Both the position numbers and the translations under genes were made by a program. From the NCBI GenBank assembly GCA_016213205.1, contig JACRAZ010000087.1:48439-112438 (forward strand): DNA of 64,000 bases, in the 5' to 3' direction. The notes under the pieces were generated by a model. It had not been told where the DNA came from and ran no database searches. It was given only the letters and a program-made list of their open reading frames with translations. How positions within the stretch are numbered: the first letter of the stretch is position 1; each line of letters starts with the position of its first letter. Of the stretch, positions 54,032-61,846 are shown one piece after another. Origin of the DNA: Burkholderiales bacterium. Its GTDB lineage: Bacteria; Pseudomonadota; Gammaproteobacteria; Burkholderiales; Burkholderiaceae_C.

Positions 54032-54086
54032 GGCTGGAATTTAGCCTGCTTTGCCCCGCTGGACTGTCGAGGGCCTGAAAAAGCAA

Positions 54087-54109
54087 AAGGGCGCCCGGTG
54101 GGCGCCCTT
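54087..54109 (-). terminator. Intrinsic terminator between rpoZ and spoT
   Basis: AAGGGCGCCC-ACC-GGGCGCCCTT on the minus strand gives a perfect 10-base stem with a 3-base loop. It is followed by TTTTGCTTTTT, a good U-tract. It lies in the gap between the rpoZ stop and the spoT start and should end or attenuate the gmk-rpoZ transcript. Confidence 0.85.
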
Positions 54110-54153
54110 GTCGTCACGGTGCCGGGGGCACCGCATCGGGTGGAGCAGGGGGG

Positions 54154-54357
54154 TCAGAGCGGCACGCGCCGCAACATCTCGATACCCACTTCGCCAGCAG
54201 CGATCTCGCGCAGCGCGGTCACGCCGGGCTTGTTCTTGCTGTCGATCTTGGGGGCATGGCCCTGGCTCAGCATGCGGGCGCGGTAGGTGGCGGCCAGCAC
54301 GAGCTGGAAGCGGTTCGGAATCTTCTGCAGGCAGTCTTCGACAGTGATGCGGGCCAT
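54154..54357 (-). CDS. rpoZ: RNA polymerase omega subunit
   Basis: 67 residues, the usual omega length: MARITVEDCLQKIPNRFQLV, then YRARMLSQGHAP and TALREIAAGEVG. It helps assemble RNA polymerase and supports the ppGpp-binding site at the omega/beta-prime interface, which fits its position between gmk and spoT. An AAAGG ribosome-binding site is upstream. Confidence 0.97.
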   Translation of the reverse strand: MARITVEDCLQKIPNRFQLVLAATYRARMLSQGHAPKIDSKNKPGVTALREIAAGEVGIEMLRRVPL

Positions 54358-54394
54358 GGGCTTGCCTTTTGTGAGAGGTGGAGCTCGGCCTGTT

Positions 54395-55060
54395 TCAGGC
54401 CAGACCCAGCGCACTGAACACCTGGGTGCGGTTGCGCATCTGTGCGGCATACCGAAGGCGCTGGGAGTGAACGACGGTCTTCAGATCGAAAAGCGCCGTC
54501 TCGAACAAGGCGTTGATTATAACGAAGTCGAACTGTCGGGCCTGGGCCACCTCGAGGCGTGCATTGGCCATGCGCTGCTCGATGACGGTGGGCTGGTCCT
54601 CGCCGCGCCGCATCAGGCGCTGCCGCAGTTCATCCCAGCTCGGCGGCAGGATGAAGATCAGCACCGCATGGGCGAACAGCTGCTTGATCTGCAGCGCGCC
54701 CTGGAAATCGATCTCGAGCACCACGTCTTCTCCGGCGGCCAGGCGCTGTTCCACGGCCGGGCGCGAGGTGCCGTACAGGTTGCCGTGCACCGAGGCCCAT
54801 TCGAAGAACTCACCGCGCTCGACCATGCCGCGGAACGTGGGCTCGTCGACGAACCAGTACTCGCGACCGTGCTGCTCCTGGCCACGCGGCTTGCGCGTGG
54901 TGTGCGAGATCGAGACCGAGAGGTGCGAATCGAGTTCGAGCAGGGCCTTGACGAGGCTGGATTTGCCGGCACCGCTGGGGGCCGCCACGACAAACAGGTT
55001 GCCGGGGGTCTCGATGGCGGCCGGGGTGGCGCCAGGGGGAAGGGCAGAGGCCTCGGTCAT
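54395..55060 (-). CDS. gmk: Guanylate kinase
   Basis: 221 residues. The P-loop APSGAGKSSLV, the GMP-binding SHTTRKPRGQE and HGREYWFVDEPTF, and the NLYGTSRPAVEQ segment are all typical. It phosphorylates GMP to GDP, feeding the GTP/ppGpp pool in keeping with the downstream rpoZ and spoT. The N-terminal 20 residues precede the conserved domain and are variable. The rpoZ start is 37 bases downstream. Confidence 0.97.
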   Translation of the reverse strand: MTEASALPPGATPAAIETPGNLFVVAAPSGAGKSSLVKALLELDSHLSVSISHTTRKPRGQEQHGREYWFVDEPTFRGMVERGEFFEWASVHGNLYGTSRPAVEQRLAAGEDVVLEIDFQGALQIKQLFAHAVLIFILPPSWDELRQRLMRRGEDQPTVIEQRMANARLEVAQARQFDFVIINALFETALFDLKTVVHSQRLRYAAQMRNRTQVFSALGLA

Positions 55061-55147
55061 CGCGGCAACGTCTCGGATGTGGCGGCGTCGCCCGGCGCGG
55101 GCGGCCCAGGGGGCGCAGTCTAGCAGCCGGCCAGGCGAGGGCAGGCG

Positions 55148-57094
55148 TCAGTGCCGCGGCGCAGCGGCCGGCACCAGCAGCCGATCGACCAACGCGAGGA
55201 ATTCTGCCGACGCCACCGGCTTGTGCAGGTACTCGCGGAAGCCGGCCCGGATGGCGCGCTCGACAGCCCGCAGGTCCTGGTCTGCCGAAAACGCCACACA
55301 GGGGGTGCGGTACAGGTCGGGGTCGGCCATCAGCTGGCGCACGAGCTCGTTGCCATCGAGGTCGGGCAGGTGGGTGTCGATCAAGATCAGTGACGGTCGA
55401 AGCCGCCGTGCTTGCATCAGGCCTTCTGCACCGGTGCTGCAGCAGGTGAGGGTAATGCCCGGCCGATCGCGCAGGTAACCCTCGATCAGCAGGCAGTTGA
55501 CCTCGTTGTCTTCGATGTACAGCACGTGCCCGTGGACACCGGCGTCGGCCGCGGGTGCCGCAGGTGCTGCGCCGTGCGCCGGCATCGGTGCCGACGGTGC
55601 CCCCTGCAGCCGCAGCGTGAAGGTCGAGCCGTGGCCGGGCGCGCTGTCGACGCTGATGTCGCCGCCCATGGCCTCGGCCATGGCGCGGGCGATCGCGAGG
55701 CCGAGGCCGCTGCTGTCATCGCGGCGTGCACCGGGCGCCAGGGCTTCAGCGCGAAAGAAGGGCTCGAACAACCGGGCCTGCGCCTGCGGCGCAATGCCCG
55801 GTCCGGTGTCGGCCACGCTCAGCAACACCTGCTGCGAGGCGTCGGTGTCGCAACCCAGGACCACCCGCCCGCCATGGCGGTTGTACTTGATCGCGTTGCC
55901 CAGCAGGTTGATCACCACCTGCAGCAGCCGCTGGCGATCGGCCTGCACCCAGGGGCCGGAAACGCCCGGCGAGACCTGCACGCTGACCTCGCGCGCCGCG
56001 GCCAGCGGCTCGAGCATGGCCACCGCCTCCTTCACCACCGGGCACAGCGCCACCGGCACCAGCGACAAGGCGTCGCGTCGACCGCGCAAGCGGGTGAGTT
56101 CGAGGATGTCGTTGACGATCAGCAGCAGGTGCCGCGCCGAATCGCGGATGTGGGCCAGCTGCGCGCGTGACCGCTCGGCGAGGTGGGCGGCCTCGTGGCG
56201 CTCGAGCATCTCGGCAAAGCCCAGCACGGCGTGCAGCGGCGTGCGCAGCTCGTGGCTCACCCGCGACAGCACCTCCACCTGCGTGCGGGCGGCCTGCTCC
56301 AGCAACTGGCGGTCGCGTTCGGCCTGCTCGACCAGCTTGCGTTCGGTGATGTCCTGCACCACCAAGCGGTACAGGGCCGGGCGGCCGTCGTCCCAGCCTT
56401 CCAGCGCGCCCAGCGCGTGCGCCCAGCGGACGGCGCCATCGGCGCCGGTCAGGCGCAGCTCGACGTCCAGCGGCGCGCCGGCATTGATGGCCGCCTCGTA
56501 GCGCTCGCGCAGGGCCACCAATTCATCGGGGTGCACCGGCTGCCACATCGCCTCGTAGTCGATCTGCCGGTCCTCGCCCGTGCAGCCCACCAGGCGCAGC
56601 ATCTCGGCCGAGCACAGTACCTGGCCGCTGGCCAGGTCGTGCTCCACGCTGCCGAGCCGTGCCATCTGCTGCGCCTGCTGCAGGCGGTGGCGCACCCGCG
56701 CCGCGGCCTGCTCCGCGCGCTTGCGCTCGGTGATGTCGCTCTGGATCGCGATGTACTCGGTGACCTCGCCACCCTCGCCGACGATCGGCTCGATGTTGAG
56801 CGACACCCAGTACAACTCGCCCGACTTCTTGTAGTTGAGCATTTCGAAGTCGACCACCGATTCACCGCGCCTGAGCATGGCGCCCAGGCGCGTGGCCGCG
56901 GACAGGTTGGTGCGCGGGCCGTGCAGGAAGCTGCGCGGGTTCCTGCCGCGCACTTCTTCGAGCGACCAGCCGGTGACCCGGGTGTAGGCCGCATTGACCC
57001 ACACGATCTCGCGCCGGCGGTTGGTGATGACCACCATGTTGGTGGTGTTGCGCACCACCATCTCGAGGCGCCGGTCGTGGTCGGCACCCGTCAT
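55148..57094 (-). CDS. PAS-containing hybrid histidine kinase
   Basis: 648 residues without a clear membrane segment, so probably cytosolic. Two PAS/PAC modules (about 8-125 and 145-255; RNPRSFLHGP and SDITERKRAEQ are typical) precede a HisKA domain with His281 (SRVSHELRTPLHAVLGF). An HATPase domain follows (N-box INLLGNAIKYNRHGG, G1 VADTGPGIAP, G2 SGLGLAIARAMAEAMGG). A C-terminal receiver domain (from about 522) has the phosphoacceptor Asp573 (LILIDTHLPDLDG). No output domain is attached and no partner response regulator is adjacent, so it probably signals through a phosphotransfer protein elsewhere. Confidence 0.92.
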   Translation of the reverse strand: MTGADHDRRLEMVVRNTTNMVVITNRRREIVWVNAAYTRVTGWSLEEVRGRNPRSFLHGPRTNLSAATRLGAMLRRGESVVDFEMLNYKKSGELYWVSLNIEPIVGEGGEVTEYIAIQSDITERKRAEQAAARVRHRLQQAQQMARLGSVEHDLASGQVLCSAEMLRLVGCTGEDRQIDYEAMWQPVHPDELVALRERYEAAINAGAPLDVELRLTGADGAVRWAHALGALEGWDDGRPALYRLVVQDITERKLVEQAERDRQLLEQAARTQVEVLSRVSHELRTPLHAVLGFAEMLERHEAAHLAERSRAQLAHIRDSARHLLLIVNDILELTRLRGRRDALSLVPVALCPVVKEAVAMLEPLAAAREVSVQVSPGVSGPWVQADRQRLLQVVINLLGNAIKYNRHGGRVVLGCDTDASQQVLLSVADTGPGIAPQAQARLFEPFFRAEALAPGARRDDSSGLGLAIARAMAEAMGGDISVDSAPGHGSTFTLRLQGAPSAPMPAHGAAPAAPAADAGVHGHVLYIEDNEVNCLLIEGYLRDRPGITLTCCSTGAEGLMQARRLRPSLILIDTHLPDLDGNELVRQLMADPDLYRTPCVAFSADQDLRAVERAIRAGFREYLHKPVASAEFLALVDRLLVPAAAPRH

Positions 57095-57268
57095 GGGCGG
57101 CGGCGGCCCTGCGCGTCCGCCCGGGCGGGCGGACCGGTGCGCGCCACGGCTTGGGGCCCCGGCGCCTTGTGTGGACCGGTGGCCGGCGTGGGTGGCAGGG
57201 TGGGCAGGTTCTTTCGCACGAGTTGCACAGAAGTTTTTCTAAACCGGTGACGCGGCGTCCGGGTCACG

Positions 57269-57303
57269 GCGCCGCATGCACCGCTGCGCCGTGCATGCGG
57301 CGC
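57269..57303. repeat. 13-base perfect inverted repeat (hairpin)
   Basis: GCGCCGCATGCAC and GTGCATGCGGCGC are exact reverse complements separated by a 9-base loop. The stem is long and stable. It could be a regulatory RNA element, a terminator-like structure or a protein-binding site. Confidence 0.6.
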
Positions 57304-57405
57304 ACCGGACCATCACGCGGCCAACGAGTCGTGCCGGGCATCCTACTTTTTGGCGTACATCAACGCAATAGCGGATTTTCTGATCGCATCAGGGTCACCT
57401 GGCAA

Positions 57406-57464
57406 GGCGCTTTGTGGTAAGGCCCACTTTCCGCCAGAATCTGCGCCGCCGGGCACAAAGCGCC
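57406..57464. repeat. 11-base inverted repeat with 37-base spacer
   Basis: GGCGCTTTGTG (57406-57416) and CACAAAGCGCC (57454-57464) are exact reverse complements. The arms lie 103 bases upstream of the TetR start. They could be paired half-sites for a regulator or a stem in a leader RNA. Confidence 0.45.
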
Positions 57465-57566
57465 CTCGGGCTGGTGCAAGCGCCATCCTCGGGGCGGGTC
57501 GCCGTCAGCACGAGCCTAGGCATGCTGTTCCGCTGAGCTTGTGGCCTGAAGAAGCCGATCGAGACC

Positions 57567-58220
57567 ATGCCCGCGTCCAGCCCGCCGAACCGCTCACCCC
57601 GTCGCACACGGGCCGAGCAGGCCGAGTTCTACGAACACCTGGTGCAGACGGCGCTCCAGTTGTTTTCCGATGGTGGCTTCGAGGCCGTCTCGATGCGCCG
57701 CCTCGCCGGCGAAGTGGGCGTGCCGCCGATGACGCTGTACCGGTACTTCCCCTCCAAGCTGCACCTGGTGCGCCATGTCTGGGACCACATCCTGGCGCGC
57801 GCCTGCGAACGCGCCAGCCAGGACCTGGCCGACCTGAAGGAACCCTTGGCGCGCCTGCGCGGCTACCTCGACGGCTTTCTGCAGTACTGGCTCGAGCACC
57901 GCGAGCACTACTGGATCGTGTTCGCGTTCCAGGACGACCTTGGCGAACCCCAGGCCGGCGAAACCGCGGCTGCGCTGGCGCCGGACCTGCGCGGCTTCTT
58001 CACCACGCTGGGCCAGCTGCTCGATGCCTGCGCGGCATCGCCACTGGACGCCACGCGCCGGCGCCATGAGCTGGACCTGATGGTCTGCAAGGCGCTCGGC
58101 TTTCTGCTCGGGGCGATCGGGCTGGCCTCGCTGCGCTGGACGGACGCCTCGCTGCTGAAGGCCGGCGTGCTCGACGACATCGTTGGCCGGCTGCAACCCG
58201 CGAACGCCGCGCCGGCCTGA
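57567..58220 (+). CDS. TetR-family transcriptional regulator
   Basis: 217 residues. The N-terminal HTH (LVQTALQLFSDGGFEAVSMR, then LAGEVGVPPMTLYRYFPSK) is canonical TetR. The ligand-binding C-terminal domain is unclassified. The target may be itself or the distant catabolic genes; no adjacent partner gene is obvious. The inverted repeats upstream are candidate operators. Confidence 0.92.
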   Translation: MPASSPPNRSPRRTRAEQAEFYEHLVQTALQLFSDGGFEAVSMRRLAGEVGVPPMTLYRYFPSKLHLVRHVWDHILARACERASQDLADLKEPLARLRGYLDGFLQYWLEHREHYWIVFAFQDDLGEPQAGETAAALAPDLRGFFTTLGQLLDACAASPLDATRRRHELDLMVCKALGFLLGAIGLASLRWTDASLLKAGVLDDIVGRLQPANAAPA

Positions 58221-58229
58221 GCCCAGGTG

Positions 58230-58248
58230 CCGGCCCCTCCCGGGCCGG
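58230..58248. terminator. Hairpin downstream of the TetR gene
   Basis: CCGGCCC / GGGCCGG, a 7-base perfect stem with a 5-base loop, begins 10 bases after the TetR stop. No T-tract follows. Confidence 0.35.
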
Positions 58249-58321
58249 TGGGCTGGGTCATACTTGGCGCCATTCGCCCGCGGCCGATGGCTGCCGGCGG
58301 CCAGCCCATCGCACACCGCCC

Positions 58322-59137
58322 ATGCCCAGCACCCGCAAGCCCGCCGCCAGCCTGTCACCCGGATATGCCGCCAACATGGAAGGCGTGGCCGCGGTCGAGC
58401 GGGCGATCTCGATCGTCGAGGCACTCGAGGCCGCCAAGGCGCCGATGACGCTGTCGGCGCTGGCGGCCGCCACCGATCTGTACAAGAGCACCGTGCTGCG
58501 GCTGCTGGTCTCGCTGGAGAAGCACGGCCTGGTGGTGCGCCGGCAGAACCAGAGCTATGTGCTGGGGCCGCTGGCCTTCCGGCTGGGCCGCGCATTCGAA
58601 GCCACCTACCACCTGAAGGAGCACCTGCTGCCCCTGATGGAGCAACTGGTCGAGCGAGGGCTGGAGAGCCCTTCGTTCCATGTGTGGCAGGACGCGGAGA
58701 CCCGCCTGTGCCTGCTGCGGGTGGACTCGCGCCATTCCACGCTCGACCGGGTTCGCGCCGGCGATCTGCTGCCGCTGAAGCGGGGTGCCGCCGGCAAGGT
58801 GCTGCAGCGCCATGCGGGGGCCGGTGCTGAGGCCGGACCACCGCAGGTGGAGGTGTCCTTCGGCGAGCGCGATCCGCTGTGCGGCGCGATCGCCGCGCCG
58901 GTGCTCGGACCGGGTGGCGAGTGCCTGGGCGCGCTGTCGCTGTCGGGGCCGCTGGAGCGCTTCACCGAGCCCGCGGTGCGCAAGATGGTCAAGCCGCTGC
59001 TCGAAGCCTGCGAGGCCGCCACCCGCAGCCTGGGAGGGCAGTGGCCGGTGGGCCGCGGCGTGCTGAACCTGGGCGCGGCCGCCGCGCCGCCGGCACCGGC
59101 GGCCAGAACCGCCCGCGCCGTGGCGCGAGCGCGCTGA
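58322..59137 (+). CDS. IclR-family transcriptional regulator
   Basis: 271 residues. A winged HTH (AVERAISIVEALEAAKAPMT; ALAAATDLYKSTVLRLLVSL) precedes the IclR effector domain (YVLGPLAFRLGRAFEATYHL; GLESPSFHVWQDAETRLCLL). The C-terminal tail is Ala/Arg-rich. IclR proteins control aromatic and organic-acid catabolism and often bind near their own genes. The CoA-transferase, Bug protein and carboxyltransferase genes nearby are plausible targets. It converges with the CoA-transferase operon. Confidence 0.92.
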   Translation: MPSTRKPAASLSPGYAANMEGVAAVERAISIVEALEAAKAPMTLSALAAATDLYKSTVLRLLVSLEKHGLVVRRQNQSYVLGPLAFRLGRAFEATYHLKEHLLPLMEQLVERGLESPSFHVWQDAETRLCLLRVDSRHSTLDRVRAGDLLPLKRGAAGKVLQRHAGAGAEAGPPQVEVSFGERDPLCGAIAAPVLGPGGECLGALSLSGPLERFTEPAVRKMVKPLLEACEAATRSLGGQWPVGRGVLNLGAAAAPPAPAARTARAVARAR

Positions 59138-59180
59138 CGCGCGCGCACCGGCCCCTCGCCGCAGCGGCCGCCGGCGGGCC

Positions 59181-59843
59181 TCAGCCCAGCACGCGTGGCT
59201 GGCCGACGAATCGCAGCGGCGCGCCGCTCAGGTCCTGCAGTTCATCGGCGGTGATGCCGGCCACCATGGCCTGCACAGTGAAGCCTGCGGGGCCCACCTG
59301 CACGATGGCCAGGTCGGTGTAGATGCGGTCGACCACCTGCGTGCCGGTGAGCGGGTAGCTGCAGCGTTCCACCAGGCGCGGCGCACCTTCCTTCGTGGTG
59401 TGCCCCATGATCACCCAGACCTCGCGGGCGCCGACGGCCAGGTCCATGGCACCACCCACCGCCGGAATGGCATGCGGCGCGCCGGTGTCCCAGTTGGCGA
59501 GGTCGCCCTGCTGCGACACCTGGAAGGCGCCCAGCACGGTGAGGTCGAGGTGGCCGCCCCGCATCATCGCGAACGAGAGCACCTGGTCGCAGATCGCCGC
59601 GCCGGGCAGCAGGCTGATCGGCTGCTTGCCGGCATTGATGAGGTCGGTGTCCAGCGGCCCAGGCAGGCCGGGCCCCATGCCCAGGATGCCGTTCTCGCTG
59701 TGCAGCACCACCTCGCGGCCGGCCGGCAGGTAGCGCGGGATCAGCGTGGGGATGCCGATGCCCAGGTTGACGTACAGGCCGTCCGGGATGTCGGCCGCCA
59801 CGAGCTCGGCGATGCGCTCCCGCGTGAGCCGCGTGTAGGCCAT
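59181..59843 (-). CDS. 3-oxoacid CoA-transferase subunit B
   Basis: 220 residues of the CoA-transferase family I beta subunit. The nucleophilic Glu is in VVLHSENGILGMG. NLGIGIPTLIPRYLPAG and TKEGAPRLVERCSYPLTGTQ are also typical. Together with subunit A it transfers CoA between acyl-CoA and a 3-oxo- or dicarboxylic acid (ScoB/PcaJ/CatJ type; exact acid not determinable). A strong GGGAGG ribosome-binding site precedes the ATG at 59843. Its first base overlaps the subunit A stop by 1 base (TGATG), so the subunits are translationally coupled. Confidence 0.93.
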   Translation of the reverse strand: MAYTRLTRERIAELVAADIPDGLYVNLGIGIPTLIPRYLPAGREVVLHSENGILGMGPGLPGPLDTDLINAGKQPISLLPGAAICDQVLSFAMMRGGHLDLTVLGAFQVSQQGDLANWDTGAPHAIPAVGGAMDLAVGAREVWVIMGHTTKEGAPRLVERCSYPLTGTQVVDRIYTDLAIVQVGPAGFTVQAMVAGITADELQDLSGAPLRFVGQPRVLG

Positions 59844-60541
59844 CAGAATCCTCCCTTGGTGATGCTGTCGGCCTCGATCACCCGGTGCACGAAGATGCCT
59901 GGCGTGTGCACGTTGTCGGGCTCGATGCCGCCCAGCGGCAGGATGCGGTCCACCTGCGCCACGCTCACCTTCGCGGCCATGCACATCACCGGGCCGAAGT
60001 TGCGGCCGGCGTGCCGGTAGCTCAGGTTGCCCCAGCGGTCGGCGAACTGTGCCTTCACGAACGCGAAGTCACCGCGCAAGGGCTGTTCCAGCACATAGCC
60101 CACGCCATCGATCACGCGGGTTTCCTTGCCCTCGGCCAGCGCCGTGCCGTACGACACCGGCGAGAAGAACGGGCCCAGCCCGGCGCCGGCGGCACGCATG
60201 CGCTCGGCCATCGTGCCCTGGGGCACGCATTCGAGCTCCACCTTGCCCGCGTGGTAGACCTCGGCGAACGCGGCGGCGCTGGGCAGCAGCGGGTTGGCCG
60301 AGCGCGCGTAGGAGCAGATCAGCTTGCGCACCCGGCCGGCGAGGAACAGCTCGCTCAGGCCCAGCGGGCCGTTGCCGCCGTTGTTGTTGACGATGGTGAG
60401 ATCACGCGCACCCTGCTCGAGCAGGGCACGCAGCAGCTCGGTGGGCACGGCCGACACGCCGAAACCGCCCACCAGGACGACCGCGCCGTCGAACACGTCG
60501 CGCACGGCCTCGGCCATCGTGGAAACAGTCTTGTCCAGCAT
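59843..60541 (-). CDS. 3-oxoacid CoA-transferase subunit A
   Basis: 232 residues. The CoA-binding motif GAVVLVGGFGVSAVPTELLR and TIVNNNGGNGPLGLSELFLA are typical of alpha subunits (ScoA/PcaI/CatI). It acts as a heteromer with the subunit B encoded next. The ATG at 60541 (MLDKTVSTMAEAVRD) is preferred to the long extension, which would cross the putative operator region. It is divergent from the Bug-type gene, with 256 bases and two palindromes between. Confidence 0.93.
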   Translation of the reverse strand: MLDKTVSTMAEAVRDVFDGAVVLVGGFGVSAVPTELLRALLEQGARDLTIVNNNGGNGPLGLSELFLAGRVRKLICSYARSANPLLPSAAAFAEVYHAGKVELECVPQGTMAERMRAAGAGLGPFFSPVSYGTALAEGKETRVIDGVGYVLEQPLRGDFAFVKAQFADRWGNLSYRHAGRNFGPVMCMAAKVSVAQVDRILPLGGIEPDNVHTPGIFVHRVIEADSITKGGF

Positions 60542-60610
60542 CCGGTGTGTGGCGGCAGTGCCGCCGCCGGGCGGTCCGGCGGCGTTGAATCCCCGAGCAG
60601 TCTGCAGAGC

Positions 60611-60624
60611 AGAACCAATGTTCT
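60611..60624. promoter_or_regulatory. Palindrome AGAAC-N4-GTTCT
   Basis: A perfect inverted repeat with a 4-base centre (CAAT) lies in the divergent region between the CoA-transferase operon and the Bug-type gene, 70 bases upstream of subunit A. It is a candidate operator for the nearby IclR regulator. Confidence 0.4.
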
Positions 60625-60740
60625 CTTTCGAGCCAGTGTGGGACACAAACCGGCGTCGCGTCAAGGCCGCGGGACCCCAGGGTAAACCGGGTGTCCGCGA
60701 GGCGGGTCGCTCGCGAGAATGAGATAAAGAGAACGCTTAG

Positions 60741-60753
60741 TCTGTTCAACAGA
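60741..60753. promoter_or_regulatory. Palindrome TCTGTT-C-AACAGA
   Basis: A perfect 6-base inverted repeat around one C lies 45 bases upstream of the Bug-type gene. With the palindrome at 60611 it could form a pair of operator sites controlling both directions. Confidence 0.4.
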
Positions 60754-60797
60754 ACGCCTGCGCTGCCCATCCCGGCGGCGCGGCCAGGAGTGATGCC

Positions 60798-61790
60798 ATG
60801 TCCCGTTTACCCTTGCGCCTGCTGTCCCTGGCCACCCGCTGCGGCCTGTTGCTGGGGCTGGCCTGCGGGCTGGCGCCGGCCTTCGCCCAGGCCTATCCGA
60901 ACAAGCCGATCCGCTTCATCGTGGGCTTTGCGCCGGGCAGCTCGATCGACAGCGTGGCACGCATCCTGGCCGATCACATCCGCAGCAAGACCGGCCAGCC
61001 GGTGACGGTGGACAACCGCACCGGCGCGAACGGCATGCTCGCCGCCACCGAGCTGGTGAAGGCTGCACCCGATGGCCACACGGTGCTGATCAGCAACTCC
61101 AGCACCATCACGGTGAACCCGCTCGTCTACAAGAAGATCGCCTACGACGTCGAGCGCGACCTTGCACCGGTGGCGCTGACCGTGAGCGTGCCCTTCATCC
61201 TGACCACCAACCCCGACAAGGACCCCGGCATCCACACGCTGGCCGACCTGATGAAGGCCGCCAAGGCACGCCCGGGGCAGATGCTCTACGGCTCGGCCGG
61301 CGTGGGCAACCTCACGCAGCTGAGCTTCGAGATGCTGAACCACCAGGCCGGCGTGAAGATGGTGCACGTGCCCTACCGCGGCTCCGCGCCGGCGCAGCTG
61401 GGCCTGCTGGGCAAGGAGGTCGATGCCGCGTTCGACAACCCGGCCGCGATGCCGCAGATCCGGGCCGGCAAGCTGCGTGCGATCGCCGTTTCGTCGGCCC
61501 AGCGCTGGCGCGACCTGCCCGAGGTGCCCACCATCGCCGAACAGGGCTACGCGGGCTTCGACATCTCGTTCTGGGTGGGCGCCTTCGTGCCCGCGGCCAC
61601 GCCACCGGCGGTGGTGAAGGCGCTGTACGACATCATCAGGACCGCCGGTGACGAAGCCGCGCCCAAGGCCTTGCTGCAGCAGCAGGGCAACCTGCTGATG
61701 CTGGACCCGAAGCAGTTCGCCGCCCGCATCCGCCAGGAAACGGACGCCTACGCAGAAATCGTCAAGCGAGGCAACATCACGCTGGAGTGA
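60798..61790 (+). CDS. Bug/TctC-family periplasmic substrate-binding protein
   Basis: 330 residues. A signal peptide (LLSLATRCGLLLGLACGLAP) precedes a TctC domain: YPNKPIRFIVGFAPGSSIDS and VTVDNRTGANGMLAATELVK are the family hallmarks, with HVPYRGSAPAQLGLLGKEVD later. Bug proteins bind carboxylates or amino acids for tripartite tricarboxylate transporters and are expanded in Burkholderiales. No TctA/TctB membrane genes are nearby, so it is an orphan binding or sensing protein. It precedes the carboxyltransferase gene and is probably co-regulated with it. Confidence 0.94.
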   Translation: MSRLPLRLLSLATRCGLLLGLACGLAPAFAQAYPNKPIRFIVGFAPGSSIDSVARILADHIRSKTGQPVTVDNRTGANGMLAATELVKAAPDGHTVLISNSSTITVNPLVYKKIAYDVERDLAPVALTVSVPFILTTNPDKDPGIHTLADLMKAAKARPGQMLYGSAGVGNLTQLSFEMLNHQAGVKMVHVPYRGSAPAQLGLLGKEVDAAFDNPAAMPQIRAGKLRAIAVSSAQRWRDLPEVPTIAEQGYAGFDISFWVGAFVPAATPPAVVKALYDIIRTAGDEAAPKALLQQQGNLLMLDPKQFAARIRQETDAYAEIVKRGNITLE

Positions 61791-61846
61791 CGCGCGGCGC
61801 AGCGCCGGCGTCCGACCCACCCACCCCCCTGAAGGAGCCCGCGCGC

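Larger units (their letters stand above)
57095..57566. other. 472-base non-coding region between the kinase and TetR genes
   Basis: No convincing gene is present. The region holds a strong 13-base-stem hairpin (57269-57303), a second inverted repeat (57406-57464), and an AT-richer stretch (about 57340-57430) unlike the surrounding GC-rich coding DNA. It should hold the divergent promoters of the kinase and the TetR gene and could encode a small RNA. Confidence 0.5.
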
